A stretch of 64,000 nucleotides of DNA from Armillaria gallica (taxonomy: Eukaryota > Basidiomycota > Agaricomycetes > Agaricales > Physalacriaceae). The stretch covers positions 1,798,001 to 1,862,000 of the forward strand of contig JBANDB010000012.1 of assembly GCA_037576215.1 (NCBI GenBank), read 5' to 3'. Below the pieces are notes generated by a model. That model saw nothing but the letters and a program-made list of their open reading frames with translations. It searched no databases and was not told the origin of the DNA. Every line of letters begins with the position of its first letter. Position 1 is the first letter of the stretch. This document shows, piece by piece, positions 49,018 to 61,364 of the stretch. The position numbers were made by a program, and so were the translations under genes.

Positions 49018-51949
49018 TAGCCTGATGGTGCGGCGAAGGCGTCAAGTGGTTGATGCAATAACTTGATGCCGAGTTGACGACTTCGTGGGTGTATCACTTT
49101 GCATAGTATGCCTGTCCGCATTTTTTGACGCAATGTACGAGCTCTAAATGGTGAAGCTACTTTCATTGAAAGCTCATCGGACGGAGAGCAAAAAAGCACT
49201 AACCGATCAAATGCATGCTTTTCGCTCTGCAAGGCTTGGGCGTCCGAAATTTTGAGTCAACGTTCGACCCTAAAAGGTCAAAATCTCAGCATTCTGGCAT
49301 CGAGCGCACTTCATGTGAAAAATTTTACACGACGGGAGTCAGCAAGCGAGATGGAGAACCCGCAAGACGAAATACTTACTACACAACAGGGCTTTGGTTC
49401 CGCGGGGTGTGGATTCCAGAACTTTGGAGCTTTCTTCCGATGAGAAATAGTGAGTAGCTGGCAGGAAGGCATAAGTAAAAAACACTTTATTGGAAAGGAG
49501 GCTCACCTCGCTTGCGGGAACGGCGATCCATATAATCAAAGCGTAGCGCATTGCCGTAGACCAAACTTCACAGGTATGTAGGAGGACCGACACGAGATAC
49601 ACCTTGTTCACTGCCGGTGTATTGGGGTAAAGCTATGCACAGACAACAATGCTAAAGGTATAGGATCACTTACCCTTGCTCGCGGGACACTGATCCGTCG
49701 TCTCGGTGCAATTTCAGGGTCCGTATTGCTTATACAAGATCATACGAGGTCCCTTCCTGCTGGATGAGTGACTTATTCTCAAGACATAGAAGAAAGAATA
49801 ACCTACTCTGCGACCCAAAAGGCTTTCTTACGACGTCGCAAATTGTAGGCTAACATTTACACCTAAAATCACTAAGCCTTCGTTGAAGTATATCTCCATG
49901 CTATCGTGGCAAGGTGGTACGGCCCCTTACTTACACCAGTCATCGCGACGCATCGATCTTACGAGAAACGCGGCTGGAGAAAGTCAAATGATATCTACAA
50001 GTTTGGGAATGTGTTAGTGAATAACACCACGATAGCGAGGCTAAACTTACCTTACTTTTCTTCGGCACAGTCCTCCTGGCCAAAAGAGTGCCTACAGAAC
50101 CAAGACGACTCTCCTTGAAGACTTTGTGGATAATCCGAAGAAAACGCGTGTCGCTGGAAGATAATACTGTCCGATACTGTGTCAGTAATGATAAACACAC
50201 GAAAGATACGTACCGTGATAATTAGGATGTTTAAGCCCAAGTTATAGAAGAGAACAATAAGCGTCAGAAGAAGGGGAAAGAAATCATACATACGACGGTC
50301 GTGGTGTGAGGGAAAGCAACCAATACTGCCGATCGCGGCAGCATAACTCCATCCTGATATGGGCATGAACACCCGCAGTCTTCACAAGTTCCCTCATACC
50401 ATCTCGAGAAACATAGGTCGTCGTCACTTGCGGTGGCGAAGAGGATAATGGAGGGAGGAGAGGCGATAAGAACGGGCAAGACTCAAGCGGTCCGGGAGGT
50501 GGTGGAGATACGCGAATATTACACGTTCGGGTCGTCGGCTGCAGTGATGACTTTGGTAACGACGACACATGGCACGGCGGTTTGACAGCCGGCGGTAGAG
50601 GGAGACGAGATGCACAGCGGTGAGTGCCAAGCTCTAGATTCCGGTGTTTATTTGACGTTGAAAGGTTCTGTCAAGTTTGGCGCACGTACAGTGGGACTGA
50701 CTCGGACGGGCGTGAACTGGAGTGTCCATAATTATATCCCTAAATGAACGGAACATAAGTTATTACATTTTGATATGATGCACAATCCGCCGCTTACCAG
50801 GCCTTTTCTCTATACAGGAGATGTTTCGCTTGGAAAGTCCGCTCTAAGAAATGGTGAGTTCTTGTCCCTGTAGGAATGACTGGTAGCTCACGATGTCCTT
50901 GATTTTTCAGCGACTTAGACTGGAGACTCGGAGAAACACTGGGCCGTTTTAGACGGCGTTGTTAACTGTACGTGTTTCTGACTCTCCTTCTTCCAGGAGC
51001 TGAGGAATCCTGCAACATTTTCCTCGATTAGTGTTCGGACACTTCCAACCCCTGCTCTACGGGCATCAGTAAGCTGTCTGTAAAGCCGAAATTTAATTTA
51101 ATTTCAATCAGTTTCTAAAGGTCGTCAAAACCAGTGGTTCAAGGGAGATGGACCCGCGATACGACACCTATCTTAGTAGATGTACGTTGATTTTTTGACC
51201 TCCCCTTCTTGAATGGGCGCCTTTCAGAACTTTGAGAGGGGACACGAACTGTCGTCTGCGTGGAGAAAGACGGATGATTCGACTTGGGGAGGATCTATTC
51301 CGCTTAGAAAATGAACACAGCGTTGGATTGAACTTATAGAGTTGATTAAGGACCGAAGGAATTACTTGTACATCTTCGACAGCCAATGAACCATGATTCC
51401 TGAATCGATTAAGTATGGCCTCGTTTAGGGAAGAAAGCAAACTCACTTTCAGATCTCCACCAAATTCTGACGTCGGATTCCTTGTATCCAGTTACCCTAT
51501 AGACTAAATCCCGCCGAAATCGTGTCAGGTGTATTCAAGGACCCGATCCATTCTGAATATGAGCGTAAGGCGTCTTCTCGAGTTTTGCGGGGGATCGGTA
51601 GTCGAGCATGTCATCCAAGTAACTATATTTATTACTGCTAGACTCTGTCCAGATAATGGTTTTTTGGGGCCAGAACTTGGAACGCGAACGCGGGAAGCAA
51701 AGATGAATTGTCGAGCTTAACATGTGCGACGTCGGACCGCACTGGATGGATCCAGCCTACTGAATTAGCGAACCCTGGTGGTATTCGATAATAAACGCTC
51801 CGAGAGGAGTACGAGCATTTGAAGAGTCTATTGAGGAAGGAGACGAAGGCACGAAGCAAAGCCAAATGGGGCACATGTTTGGCCCGGTCCGATACTCAAT
51901 CGACGTGTCTTTTAACCTCCACAATGAACAGTAAGCAGTTTACCTCTGA
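49018..51949 (-). other. Unassigned region, possible membrane-protein gene remnant on the minus strand
   Basis: Between about 50620 and 49430, minus-strand frames separated by intron-like gaps encode hydrophobic helices (FFPLLLTLIVLFYNLGLNIL and WSTAMRYALIIWIAVPAS), which suggests a multi-pass protein cut by introns. No plausible ATG or family signature was found, so I do not call a gene. From 50640 to 51949 I see no supported feature. This is the largest block without an obvious counterpart elsewhere in the window. Confidence 0.3.
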
Positions 51950-52370
51950 TCTTCGTCGATTCTTGGCCTTGTCTCTGCAGACGGCGACTGGAAGATGGCC
52001 AACATGAAGATTGATATCGTATCTACGAGTCAAGGGTACGTTAAGGCTTGGTCCCATCGCTTGCCTTTGACTAACACATCTCATTAGGTGGAGACCGGAT
52101 CGATTGCGAGACAGGTTATGTATAGGATAATCGAGCTGGAGAGGATGTATGCCTCTGGTGCGTATTGTCCGCCTTCCCTTCCTTTCCCTGTTCACTCACC
52201 CTTTTCCAGACGGGAACATAGGCTCATGATCTCGAAGGCGGGTCGTTTGCGAGCTGGTTAGGTCCGCATCATCGCCCCTTCCTTTCGTTGGAGACCGACC
52301 CACTTTTCAGACGCACGTAGCCTCAAAGTTGTGTCGTTTCGGTGCACGCAAGGAGGGGAGCTGGTTCGCA
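51950..52370 (+). repeat. Repeat module S (second copy)
   Basis: Counterpart of 39695-40130, with the same CT-rich intron-like tracts (cttcccttcctttccctgtt) and flanking pieces. Frames are broken. Confidence 0.45.
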
Positions 52371-52601
52371 GGCAAGGGTGCGGGTGTTTTGCCGTATATT
52401 GATGGCGCGGTGGCTTAGGCGTATGGTTTGAGCAGGTTTAGACTGATACCGAGGGGTGGACGACGAGGGTTGGGAGGTGCCCAGGGTAGAGACGTTGCGT
52501 GCTTCAAGACAGGTATGTCACTCTTGCGAAGGCGCGGCTCGTAGGCTTATAGGCACAAGCTAGGCAGGCGGGTGTGATATCTACTCTACTTTCACAGCCT
52601 T

Positions 52602-52785
52602 CTTTCTATGCCGCCTCAGTATGGCATGATCGCTTTCGTCGCTCTGCATCAAGACGTGTGGCCATGTTATTCTGGGGGATCAGGCGGCTTGCATAAACTA
52701 GAAGACTAGTACGCGCTTCTGGGCAGGGGACGCCTTCGTGCGGAAGCTGAAGCTGAAGAATCGGCACGGAGAAGATGTGTTTTTC
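52602..52785 (+). pseudogene. Relic of the GH5 steryl-glucosidase (copy 4, middle exons)
   Basis: ggcatgatcgctttcgtcgc, caagacgtgtggccatgtta and ttctgggggatcaggcgg match the FVALHQDVWSRYSGGSG exon. After a deletion, ttgcataaactagaagac and gaagctgaagctgaagaatc match two later segments. Joined pieces with internal deletions; not functional. Confidence 0.8.
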
Positions 52786-52835
52786 AGTCCAAGCACTTAG
52801 CGCCGTCTGTATAGGCCAAAGCCCACGGGAACAGG

Positions 52836-53102
52836 CCGACTCGCTAGCTAGCGACACCCATACCCGCCAAATGTTGAAGATTGCAGCATTACATCTGCCC
52901 GGCATTCTCTCAGGCATGCAGCCTTGTAAATTCAACAACCTTGGTGATGTAACGGAGCTTCCGGGGGAGATACATCGACCGACGCGAGGCCTTTTCAACG
53001 GACGCCTTCGACACGAGCCAGGATATTTGACCACTTCGTTCTATAGCCTCGGGAACTCTTCCAAACGATCTGAACCCGCTACGAGTGCGACAGATGTTCT
53101 GA
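52836..53102 (+). pseudogene. Relic of coiled-coil gene 1 (second copy)
   Basis: LASDTHTRQMLKIAALHLPG matches exon 3 of gene 1 (LANDAHTRRMSKIVASHPPD). GRLRHEPGYLTTSFYSLGNS then matches its last exon. Middle exons are deleted, as in the copy at 25.7 kb. It directly follows a glucosidase relic, whereas the intact genes are neighbours in the order glucosidase then gene 1 on the minus strand. Confidence 0.75.
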
Positions 53103-53109
53103 CATGTCG

Positions 53110-54097
53110 GACCCTTTGCATAATCAGAAGACTTCTCATGATACAAAGACGCGTTCCACCCCTTCGAGACATTGTTCACATGAAATGTACGCGCGTTTCA
53201 TCATGTCCCTGTTATATCTTCATGTGAGAGTACGTGCAGTACGCGTCTCGAGCTCTTTTTGCTTAGTACACCCGCCGCCGCCTTATCACGTTCCGCACTC
53301 CGGTCACCTTTTGCCTAATGGAAAGCCGCCTTTACCTCCTAGATGGTCTCCAAGTCCTTCAACATTGCGTTCGCCGTAACTGCAGCCTCCAGTACCCCCC
53401 TATTCCCGCGGAATCTTGGAAGGACAAGGCGACTATTGCTGTCCACTGATCTCCTCGTGTCGACATTGGGTGACCCTACGAAGCTTATATTAGAGTTGAT
53501 AAATCTCACCGTGGCATACGGATTCTGCACAGTATGGTTAAAGCAGAATAAAATGGAGATCAAAGGAACCCACGATTTCCCTTGAACGCCAGAAGACAAC
53601 CTGAATCAATAATAAATGAACATTGATTCGACCAGCGAAAGGCGAAGCGAACGACTTTGAAGAGATAGTCGTACTGTAGTTGCTGCCTTTCATCCTGTAG
53701 TGAAGGGGTTAAGGAGCCAGAGTTAACCGGGATGAAGTGTTTGACGGCGGAGATTGAATGCCTTTGTGAACCCTGGCCAGCCACTACAACATCGCCGCAG
53801 AGTGCTATCCAAAATTCCGTTCTCTTTCTTCCTCGTCGTCAAGGGATATCCAGCGAGTACTAAAATTCAAAATCCAGCTCTACCGTATCCTTGTCTCTGT
53901 TCCAGGCTCCCGTCAATGCCCCGGCTCTAACCGTGGTTTGATCCCAATCCTTATCAGTTAGGCGCCGTGAATACCTTTTAGGGTGCTTGTTCTAGCGCTG
54001 GAAGATGTCGTAACGATGGGGCGTGCCAGCGCATACAGCTGGCATACTTCTATCTTTCCCCCCACCATCGTCCTCCCCTCAACAGTTACTAAGCACT
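53110..54097 (+). promoter_or_regulatory. Shared upstream block of DUF6535 gene E
   Basis: Counterpart of 25990-26947, beginning cataatcagaagacttctca and ending with the common CT-rich leader (ccccaccatcgtcctcccct) before the ATG. No intact gene inside. Confidence 0.45.
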
Positions 54098-57000
54098 ATG
54101 TCAAATCACGAAGTCGACAGAACATTATCCTTGGATCCGGGGCCAGACGAAGCCATTAGGCACGATGATGCACAGGCCGAAGATCCGGGAATTGGGGGAG
54201 ACGGGGAGCACAGGAGGAACTCTGCCGAGCAGGAGGAAGAGAAAGTAGACGCGGGCAAGGCAGAGGAAGAGGCGGTAAAGTCGGACGAGGAAGAGGAAGA
54301 GGATGAAGCGCCCGCTACTGCCCCACCGATTTCTGCTACTGCAGCCAATGCGAAGACAACTTTTGGGATAAAGAGATCGAACCCTACCGTTAAGAAAGGT
54401 GTGGAAACTATTTACAATCCTTTTGCTGCTGTATCTCATGAATTCTAGGCAACGATTCCTACGACTATGAGCAAAAGTACCCTGAGGATGCGCCCTTTGA
54501 AGAGACCGCCCCGGCGGCAAGGGTTTGGAGAACCTACAATGATGAAAGCAGGAACCACGATGCCAACATGGTCGAAGAATCTCGAGATAATGTCGACGTA
54601 TTGCTCGTCTTTGTGAGTCCTGTGGTTTCCTTGCTTTATTTTGTTGCTCAGTCATGTCGAAGGCGGGTCTTTTCTCGGCGGTCGTCACAACATTTGTCGC
54701 CCAAACGTCGCAAAGTTTGCAGACAGACTATGCCGCCATGTCAGCTTCCCTACTCTATGAATCAATCCTTGTTCAACGTGCCATCGCCAACGGATCCCCG
54801 GTCAACGCCATCGCTCCTTCTCCCCTCAATCCTACCATCGCTTTTGTTCCCGCTACCACGGACATCTGGGTGAACGGACTCTGGTTCACCAGCCTGTTCT
54901 TGAGCCTGACAACTGCCCTCGTCGCTGTTCTCGTGAAGCAGTGGCTGCACCATTATGTCGCCCTCCCCTCCGGAACACCACGCGACCGCAGTTTTACGCG
55001 TCAATTCCGGTACGCTGGCTTTCAAAAATGGCATGTCCAGGTTGTCATAGGACTACTCCCTGTCCTTATGCATCTGGCCCTCGCCATCTTTCTTAGCGGC
55101 TTAGTGATTTTCTTACGTCCCCTTCGGCAAGCTTTGTCATGGGTCATTTGTGCAGGAACTGTTCTTGTCTACACTGCATATGTGGTGGCAACTATTCTCC
55201 CCATTCTTTTCCCTCAATGTCCCTACCGTACACCTCTCTGTGATCTCGTCTACATTTCTCTTTGTCATACCATCCCGCGAGTGACATGGGACAACAAACA
55301 GTATTTTCTTGCAGCGTGTGGACGAAGAGATTTTAGACACATGTTCCACTGTCTTCCCCATGTACAAGCAAGAACTCTCCAGTCGCTGACAATGGTAGAG
55401 TCCAAGTTCGTGCAACAGATGTCAACAAACCTGGCCGCTGAAGCACTACACTGGCTCTTCTCAGTCTCTTCCAATCCCACTGTCCAAAGTATAGTCATCC
55501 AGTCCATTGGGGGGCTACCGATGGCATCAGAGGTCAAATTCAATGAACTTCGCAGAGATTCTGAGGAAATCATGAAGGATTTGCGGAACTCTTTACTGGG
55601 ACATTGCCACCTGAAGACGATGATTTCCAATTCCTCCTATGACGAACCAGTTCCAGGCATGGAACTCAAACTTGGACGTTTACTTCGCTTTAATCCTCAT
55701 TATCATTACTACCCTTCCAAGTTCATCTATACCCCTGACATTTATTCATTTGAGCTCACCGCTGCGATCCTATCCAATCGTGGTGCCTTGCATGACAGAG
55801 CAACATTGAATGAATCTGTCAGACCTGGTGCATTTTTGATGGATAATATGCGTTCTTCAAAGCTGTCGCCACGTGGTTGGCATCGTCTTATGATGTGTGC
55901 CCATTGGAAAGACAATGTCCTTGATCCCCTGGATCCGGATCATGACAATCATGCCAATATGTTTCCACTTCATCTCAGCTCTGCCATCTTACGCTCGTTC
56001 GATGGATCAAAGGAGAGCCTAACGCAGGACTTTGATTCTCCGTTGGTCCTTGGTTTTGAGGACGCGTTACCCTATTTTCTTGAAGAAATCTACGACAATG
56101 TCCTCCCCGTGTTTTCCAAATTCATGGATCCATATAAGCTACCATTGCGCCTGAGGGTATTTAGGGTGGCCATCAAATTCATACTTCATAGACTTCCTCT
56201 TCCTGACTCATCTGATATGTCCCATGAAGACATTTGCATGTCATTATCCACTGGGGTTGGCTGGATCCATCATCACCAGGACACATTCTCATTACCAGAA
56301 GCTCTTGCTCTCGTATTGGTGCTCGAGGATATCATGGCTCCTTGTGTTGTTCCACTATTCAATACCAACTCAGACTGGAACAGCTTATTCAGAGATATTA
56401 TCAACACCTATCGGTCTCTGGCTGCCGTCACCCCTTCTGCTTGTTCTCTGTGTGGTCCCCGATCAATCATTGACTATATGACAAGTCAGTGGCACAAAAC
56501 CGCTGACCCCTGGGTTGAGTACTCCTACAAGTCCGACCCTGCATGTAGGGTTTTGACAGATCTCCTGGCAAAGCGCATTCCAGTAGCGTTTACTGTGTTC
56601 CTTGACAAACAATGTCTGCACTTTCTTGGAAACCATGTGTTTCGTGCAGAATCAGTTGCGATGGTTAGAGCGTACGTTGCGGGAATTCTCGCCATGCAAC
56701 AGGGATCAGATGGAGCTGTGGATGCCGAGATCCTTCAGCAGCACATTGATTACCTCGGTAACCCACAGACTCGTTTTGCTGCATGCTCTATCTTGGCTGC
56801 ACATGGCATCAGGAATATAGACCGGACTGCCATTCGTAGGGACATTATGACACTGGCATGGCTGTGTCCAACACGAGACACTGTCTGGGACGAGTGTTGT
56901 GGGAAACTTCGTGATCTGGTACAAAGCGATGGTGGGGACTTTTTCAGTGAGCAGCTCGTAATGCGATCCATATCCAGAAGGAACCTACGGCCGCTGCAGG

Positions 57001-57205
57001 CCGACGAAATCCGAATTGAAAAAGACAACATCAAATATGCGATACAAGTTCTTGATGACTTTTTCAATGGCACGGCACATACTATGGACCCGGTAAGCTG
57101 ATATTCCTTTCCTCAGGTAAGTGCTGACAGTTGATCCAGGTTCCCTCTTCAATGCCTGTGCCGCTTGTGTGCCGCACACGACAGGCCACATATATCGCAT
57201 TGTAG
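54098..57205 (+). CDS. DUF6535 multi-pass membrane protein, copy E
   Basis: Exons 54098-54398, 54449-54612, 54663-57092 and probably 57140-57205, giving about 986 aa (TGA at 57101 if the last intron is retained). The acidic N-terminus is the longest of the four copies (an EEEEDEAPATAPP-type stretch). The domain order equals copy C. Comparing the 815-codon main frames of C and E, I count eight amino-acid differences in roughly the first 130 residues and only seven in the remaining 685 or so. No internal stop; probably functional. Confidence 0.85.
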
Positions 57206-59588
57206 GATGGTGTCGTTGTCGAAAGCCAGGTGGTAAGCCAGAGCAAAAGCAGGAGGTTTAGCTGATAAGGGTCTTGACCTTTACTCAAACAATATTCAGT
57301 AGTAGTAGTTGTCTTAAAAAAGCATCGTTTGTCAAAGGCCCCAGGAACTTCAAATTCAAAGCACCAGAAAGGCTATTTGCTTATTTTATTCACCGGGCAC
57401 TTCTGTTAATCAGTCCCTTCCATCTCACCATCGTTTCATTGTATATTCATCACTGATACATACATTAGATGTAAGCTCGAAGCCAAACACCAGGATAGCG
57501 TCAATATCCCTATACTCTCCGCATAAGCGCTCGCGATGCTGCAAATCCACATACTCTCTACTAGAAGTGACTCTCCCATAACACTTGCTTTCGGCAAGCG
57601 ACGGCCAGCACTGACCCTGCTAATATCTTCTCAGCCTCTCGCATACAGATGCATCCCAATCACAACAAATGGCGATATTCCAACACGAAACGGTCCCGAA
57701 AACACTATATGATCAACAATCGGATGCCATCTGGGGGCGTGAGCTCCGGAAACCGAACCGGAGCTCGAGGACTATGATGGGAATAACGGCAGTGAGCAAG
57801 GTGCGTTTGAAGAGCTGAGGTGGTGTATGGATGTAGTGCAAAGTCGTGGAAGGTGGACAGAGGGTTGGTGATGCGGGAATGAGTAGGAGAGTCGACAGGA
57901 TGAAGACCAGATCCTTGACATATGACAATGATGGTGACAACAATACTTTGGGCCATTGAGTGATAGCTACGATTCGCACGAATCGACGTCGCCACCGACA
58001 CCAACCCCTGCCAAAAAGACTACCAGCCACAGGCTGGCTGCAACCACCATTTTCAGCATGGGGATCCAGATTCTGGTGTCTATGGCCACCGATCGCCTTC
58101 AGGTTTACCGGCAGCCACACTCTATCAACGCGTCAAGATTCCGGTTTAAGGCCAAGTTGATGATGGCGAGTTTGTGTCCGTCGCATACGTCCTTGGCCGG
58201 ACAGGAATGAAGAAATCCTTGCCATTGATGTACTTCATCAAGAGGACATGCACAGTCAAAATCCTTGTGAAGGTACGGGTATCAGAAATGGTCATGGAAG
58301 CGAGGTGGTGATATAGGCTTCGACTTTGTGCGACACGGATATGTCGAGAAGGGTCGTTGAATGCGCTAGATTCGTCGCTTGTGTGATGTGAGAGATAATG
58401 GAGACGTGTGCGGCGCGCGGTTCATACGTGTGCGAGCTTCCGCATGCTACGGGAGAGATCAACGAGTGACATGGAAATGTTGGCGAGAGGGGCTGACGAC
58501 GGTCCTTGGCAGTCTTGAGGCGATCTGGAAAGTTGATGAGACGTCCAACCTGGCATTGAGAAGAGGCGTCTGTAAAATAAATGGTAGAGGGCCGCCAGTC
58601 CGTTTTGGAAGAATCCCAGTTACTTGTGGAGGCGGAGCGGGCAAGCGACACATTAGGATGTTCGAGAGACAGCTTCAATATCAATCCGCTTTCGTGGAAT
58701 CTCCCATCCGACCCTTCTTTTCTTCATCAACCCTTCTGGCTCAAGGAAAGCCGAATACGATACTCCCTTTATTATGTAGACCATACACGCTGATCATCCT
58801 CGTGCCGGCGATGAAGATTGTTCGCTGCAACCCTGCTCCATTGTACGTAGAGGCACTTGAAGACGCAAAGGAGGAAGTCATTGCGAATGACTGTGGCTGA
58901 GGATGGGTTGTACACTGGTTGTAGAGTGTCAGTACGGCGTGGAGATGGATGACGAGGTACTCACAGTCAAGTCTCCATCCATCCTAGGATCTCATTCATC
59001 AACCAGTAATTCAGTCGGTGCTTCTTGACATTGACAACTCTCGCTCGATAGGGCATGCCAACGTCATCCACGCGGCATCAAAGTCTATGTTCTACATTCC
59101 GCGAAAAGTGCATGGGATAAACTCCGTGTGCGAATGCGTCTAAATCCAAATCTACGGCCATGTTGACGTGTGCATCAAAGATGTGGTTGGCGTTCGTACG
59201 GGAACGAAGATACGAAAATCCTCGCTACCAATTAGATCCATCAGGGGTGGTCCTGTTTCCTTGTGTGCAATTGGAAGGGCGGTCTTTCAGATAAGGTAGA
59301 CTTGCGAAACAGATATGTTGAGGGTCGGTGGACGTCAGTCGGGGATCGAGGACTTTGTGATGAGGGTAGGCAGGTGGCGGTCGATGGATATTGGAGCTGG
59401 GTGTGAGCGATGGGAATAGTAAGCGCTGTTAGGTCTTGGTGGCATCAGACGAGGGACCGTAGAAATAATCAAGGCCTCTTCGGCATAACTCTCATCTAGT
59501 CGAAGAATTCCCCGGAGTAGAAATGTCTGTCTTGCGCTTCAAGAAAGGTACGTCACTCGTGCTACTGGACGCAAGCTAGACAGGCGGG
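57206..59588. repeat. 3' flank of gene E and second copy of the gene V mosaic
   Basis: 57206-58065 is nearly identical to the 3' flank of gene C. From about 58070 divergence rises. V-type minus-strand fragments lie at about 58140-58260 and 58965-59265 (variants of FVPVRTNANHIFDAHV and LDLDAFAHGV). No intact gene is seen. Confidence 0.5.
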
Positions 59589-59902
59589 CGTAGAAATGGT
59601 CGTCACTTGGTAGACAAGTACGGTCGGGTCCAAGCTCTCGGATTCCTCGAAATTGTACGTCACAGTCCTGTTTCTTTCTGTCCATACATAACAGCTACCA
59701 ACGCCAGCTAACCATGACAACGCCTCATTCCCCGCAAGACCGTGACATTTATTGGTCGGCCGTTCCCTTTGACGAGTATCTCTCTAGTCCACGACAATGG
59801 GGATCTACTTTCAGTATGACTATCTAGCTTCGACTTGATTCAGATGGCTAACTGTACCCTCTAGTCCAGTTTCTTGTGATGTGGCGGGCCGTAGAGCATG
59901 CA
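59589..59902 (+). pseudogene. Relic of the GH5 steryl-glucosidase 5' exons (copy 5)
   Basis: Same extent as copy 1 at 32.4 kb: atggtcgtcacttggtagac, ggattcctcgaaattgtacg, ccagctaaccatgacaacgc, ttggtcggccgttccctttg and gtgatgtggcgggccgtaga. The final VMWRAVEHA codons read in frame into the cystathionine-lyase relic. Confidence 0.75.
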
Positions 59903-60612
59903 AGACCGTCAACGTCTGACGGATTCCGCACCCTCGCTCTTCACGTCGACTCTGAACCAGATCTCATCACTCGTGCTGGCATTTCCCCTATATCCTTGTC
60001 TACGACATTCGCCCAGTCGTCCGTTGGCATCCACAAGAGCAACAGTACACCCTACGATGCTTTGGGAAAGCTCTTTGCAAGCTTGGAGCCTAAGGGAGGC
60101 GAGGCCCTCACTTTTAGTAGCAAAGTGCTGCAACTGGTGCAGTACTCGCAACACTAGGCAAAAGGGACGCGTTCTCAGCATGAACGGTGTTTACGGTGGA
60201 ACTTTGGGATATCTGAAGCGTGTCGCGCGAGAGTTGCAAGGCGTCGTTTGTCGAGTTGAAAGGGGTGCAGAGGGGCATAATTTTAACGCGATATGCGATG
60301 ATACTAAGGTATGCTCAACACTTCAATTTCCCTATTGATGCATACTAACCTGTTACTGCAGCTAACTTGGATTGAGACGCATGCAAATCCCACATTGCGG
60401 GTGGTAGATATACCAGTGACGGTATACATCGTGCACCAGCATCCTTCTAAATTGCTAATTCATGTCGGTTCCTTTTCTCTCATGCAATCCTCCCTCATCT
60501 TTGGAGCCGACCTCATTCTCCATTCATTAACCAAATACATCAATGGCCACTCAGGCGTTGTGACGGGCACCGCCATTGTTCCTCATCAAACCCAACTTCT
60601 TGGAGGACTATG
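59903..60612 (+). pseudogene. Cystathionine gamma-lyase relic, copy 2
   Basis: Better preserved than copy 1: TLALHVDSEPDLITRAGISP, STTFAQSSVGIHKS, then a stop, SMNGVYGGTLGYLKRVAREL, an intron, LTWIETHANPTLRVVDIPVT and FGADLILHSLTKYINGHSG. The PLP-binding Lys of SLTKY is retained, but stops and indels elsewhere and a missing C-terminal half make it non-functional. Confidence 0.72.
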
Positions 60613-61364
60613 ATTCCTCTGTACGAGCACGTCGAAATGCCTACTCCCGTTTTCAATACGGGGGAATCTAATGCCGTCATCCGTTTTACCTCGCCTGACA
60701 CTCATGTGTGTTACCAGTCATCTGCCGCCTTCTCCACTCCTTATGCGTGCTACCGCCCTCATCTGCCCTATATCCCATGTTATCGAGTCGTTCGCTGTTC
60801 TTCGGCGAGTCTTACATTCCATCTCACGGTGGTCGTCTAGTATCTGCCGCGTGATACTCACCAGTTGGGTAGTCGTGTTTGTGTGGTGTCAATATCCTGT
60901 TCTATTCCTCCATGATGTTCGTCCGAGCAGCCTGATCGACCGGCCAGGCGATAGCTAGGACGCGTATTTACCTCCCAAGCGTCGTCCAGATGTTTCGCAT
61001 GCCATTCAGTGCAATAAGTGGACCCCGAGCGACGTACTCACCTTTCTCAATGTCCGCGTAGTGGATAGCCAGAGAAGATGACTGCTGGATTGAGCCAAAG
61101 GTATATGTACCAGTATCTATTTCACATCTTTTCCTGTGTATTTACTACTGCCAATGCCATCAGTTATGATATTCTTTCTTGTCAGGCCGGGAGCAGCAGA
61201 GTCTTTGCAATCAACGTGGCGTCGACTCGGGTTGCCTCATTAAGTAGGTAATGGGCAGTTCTGCAGGCGTCAGGACTTCGAAAGCAGAGTGTGTGACGCA
61301 TTTATAGGTGGCTATCTATTTACATTCCTACGAGCGACCAGCAAGTACAGCTGCGAGGATTATG
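60613..61364. other. Unassigned duplicated sequence
   Basis: Counterpart of 33431-34204. Conserved short frames exist (LEKGEYVARGPLIALNGMR on the minus strand), but there is no recognisable gene. Confidence 0.35.

Noticed and set aside
14990..57205. Retrotransposon origin of the repeats
   Set aside because: I found no reverse transcriptase, integrase, long terminal repeats or target-site duplications; introns are retained in the copies.
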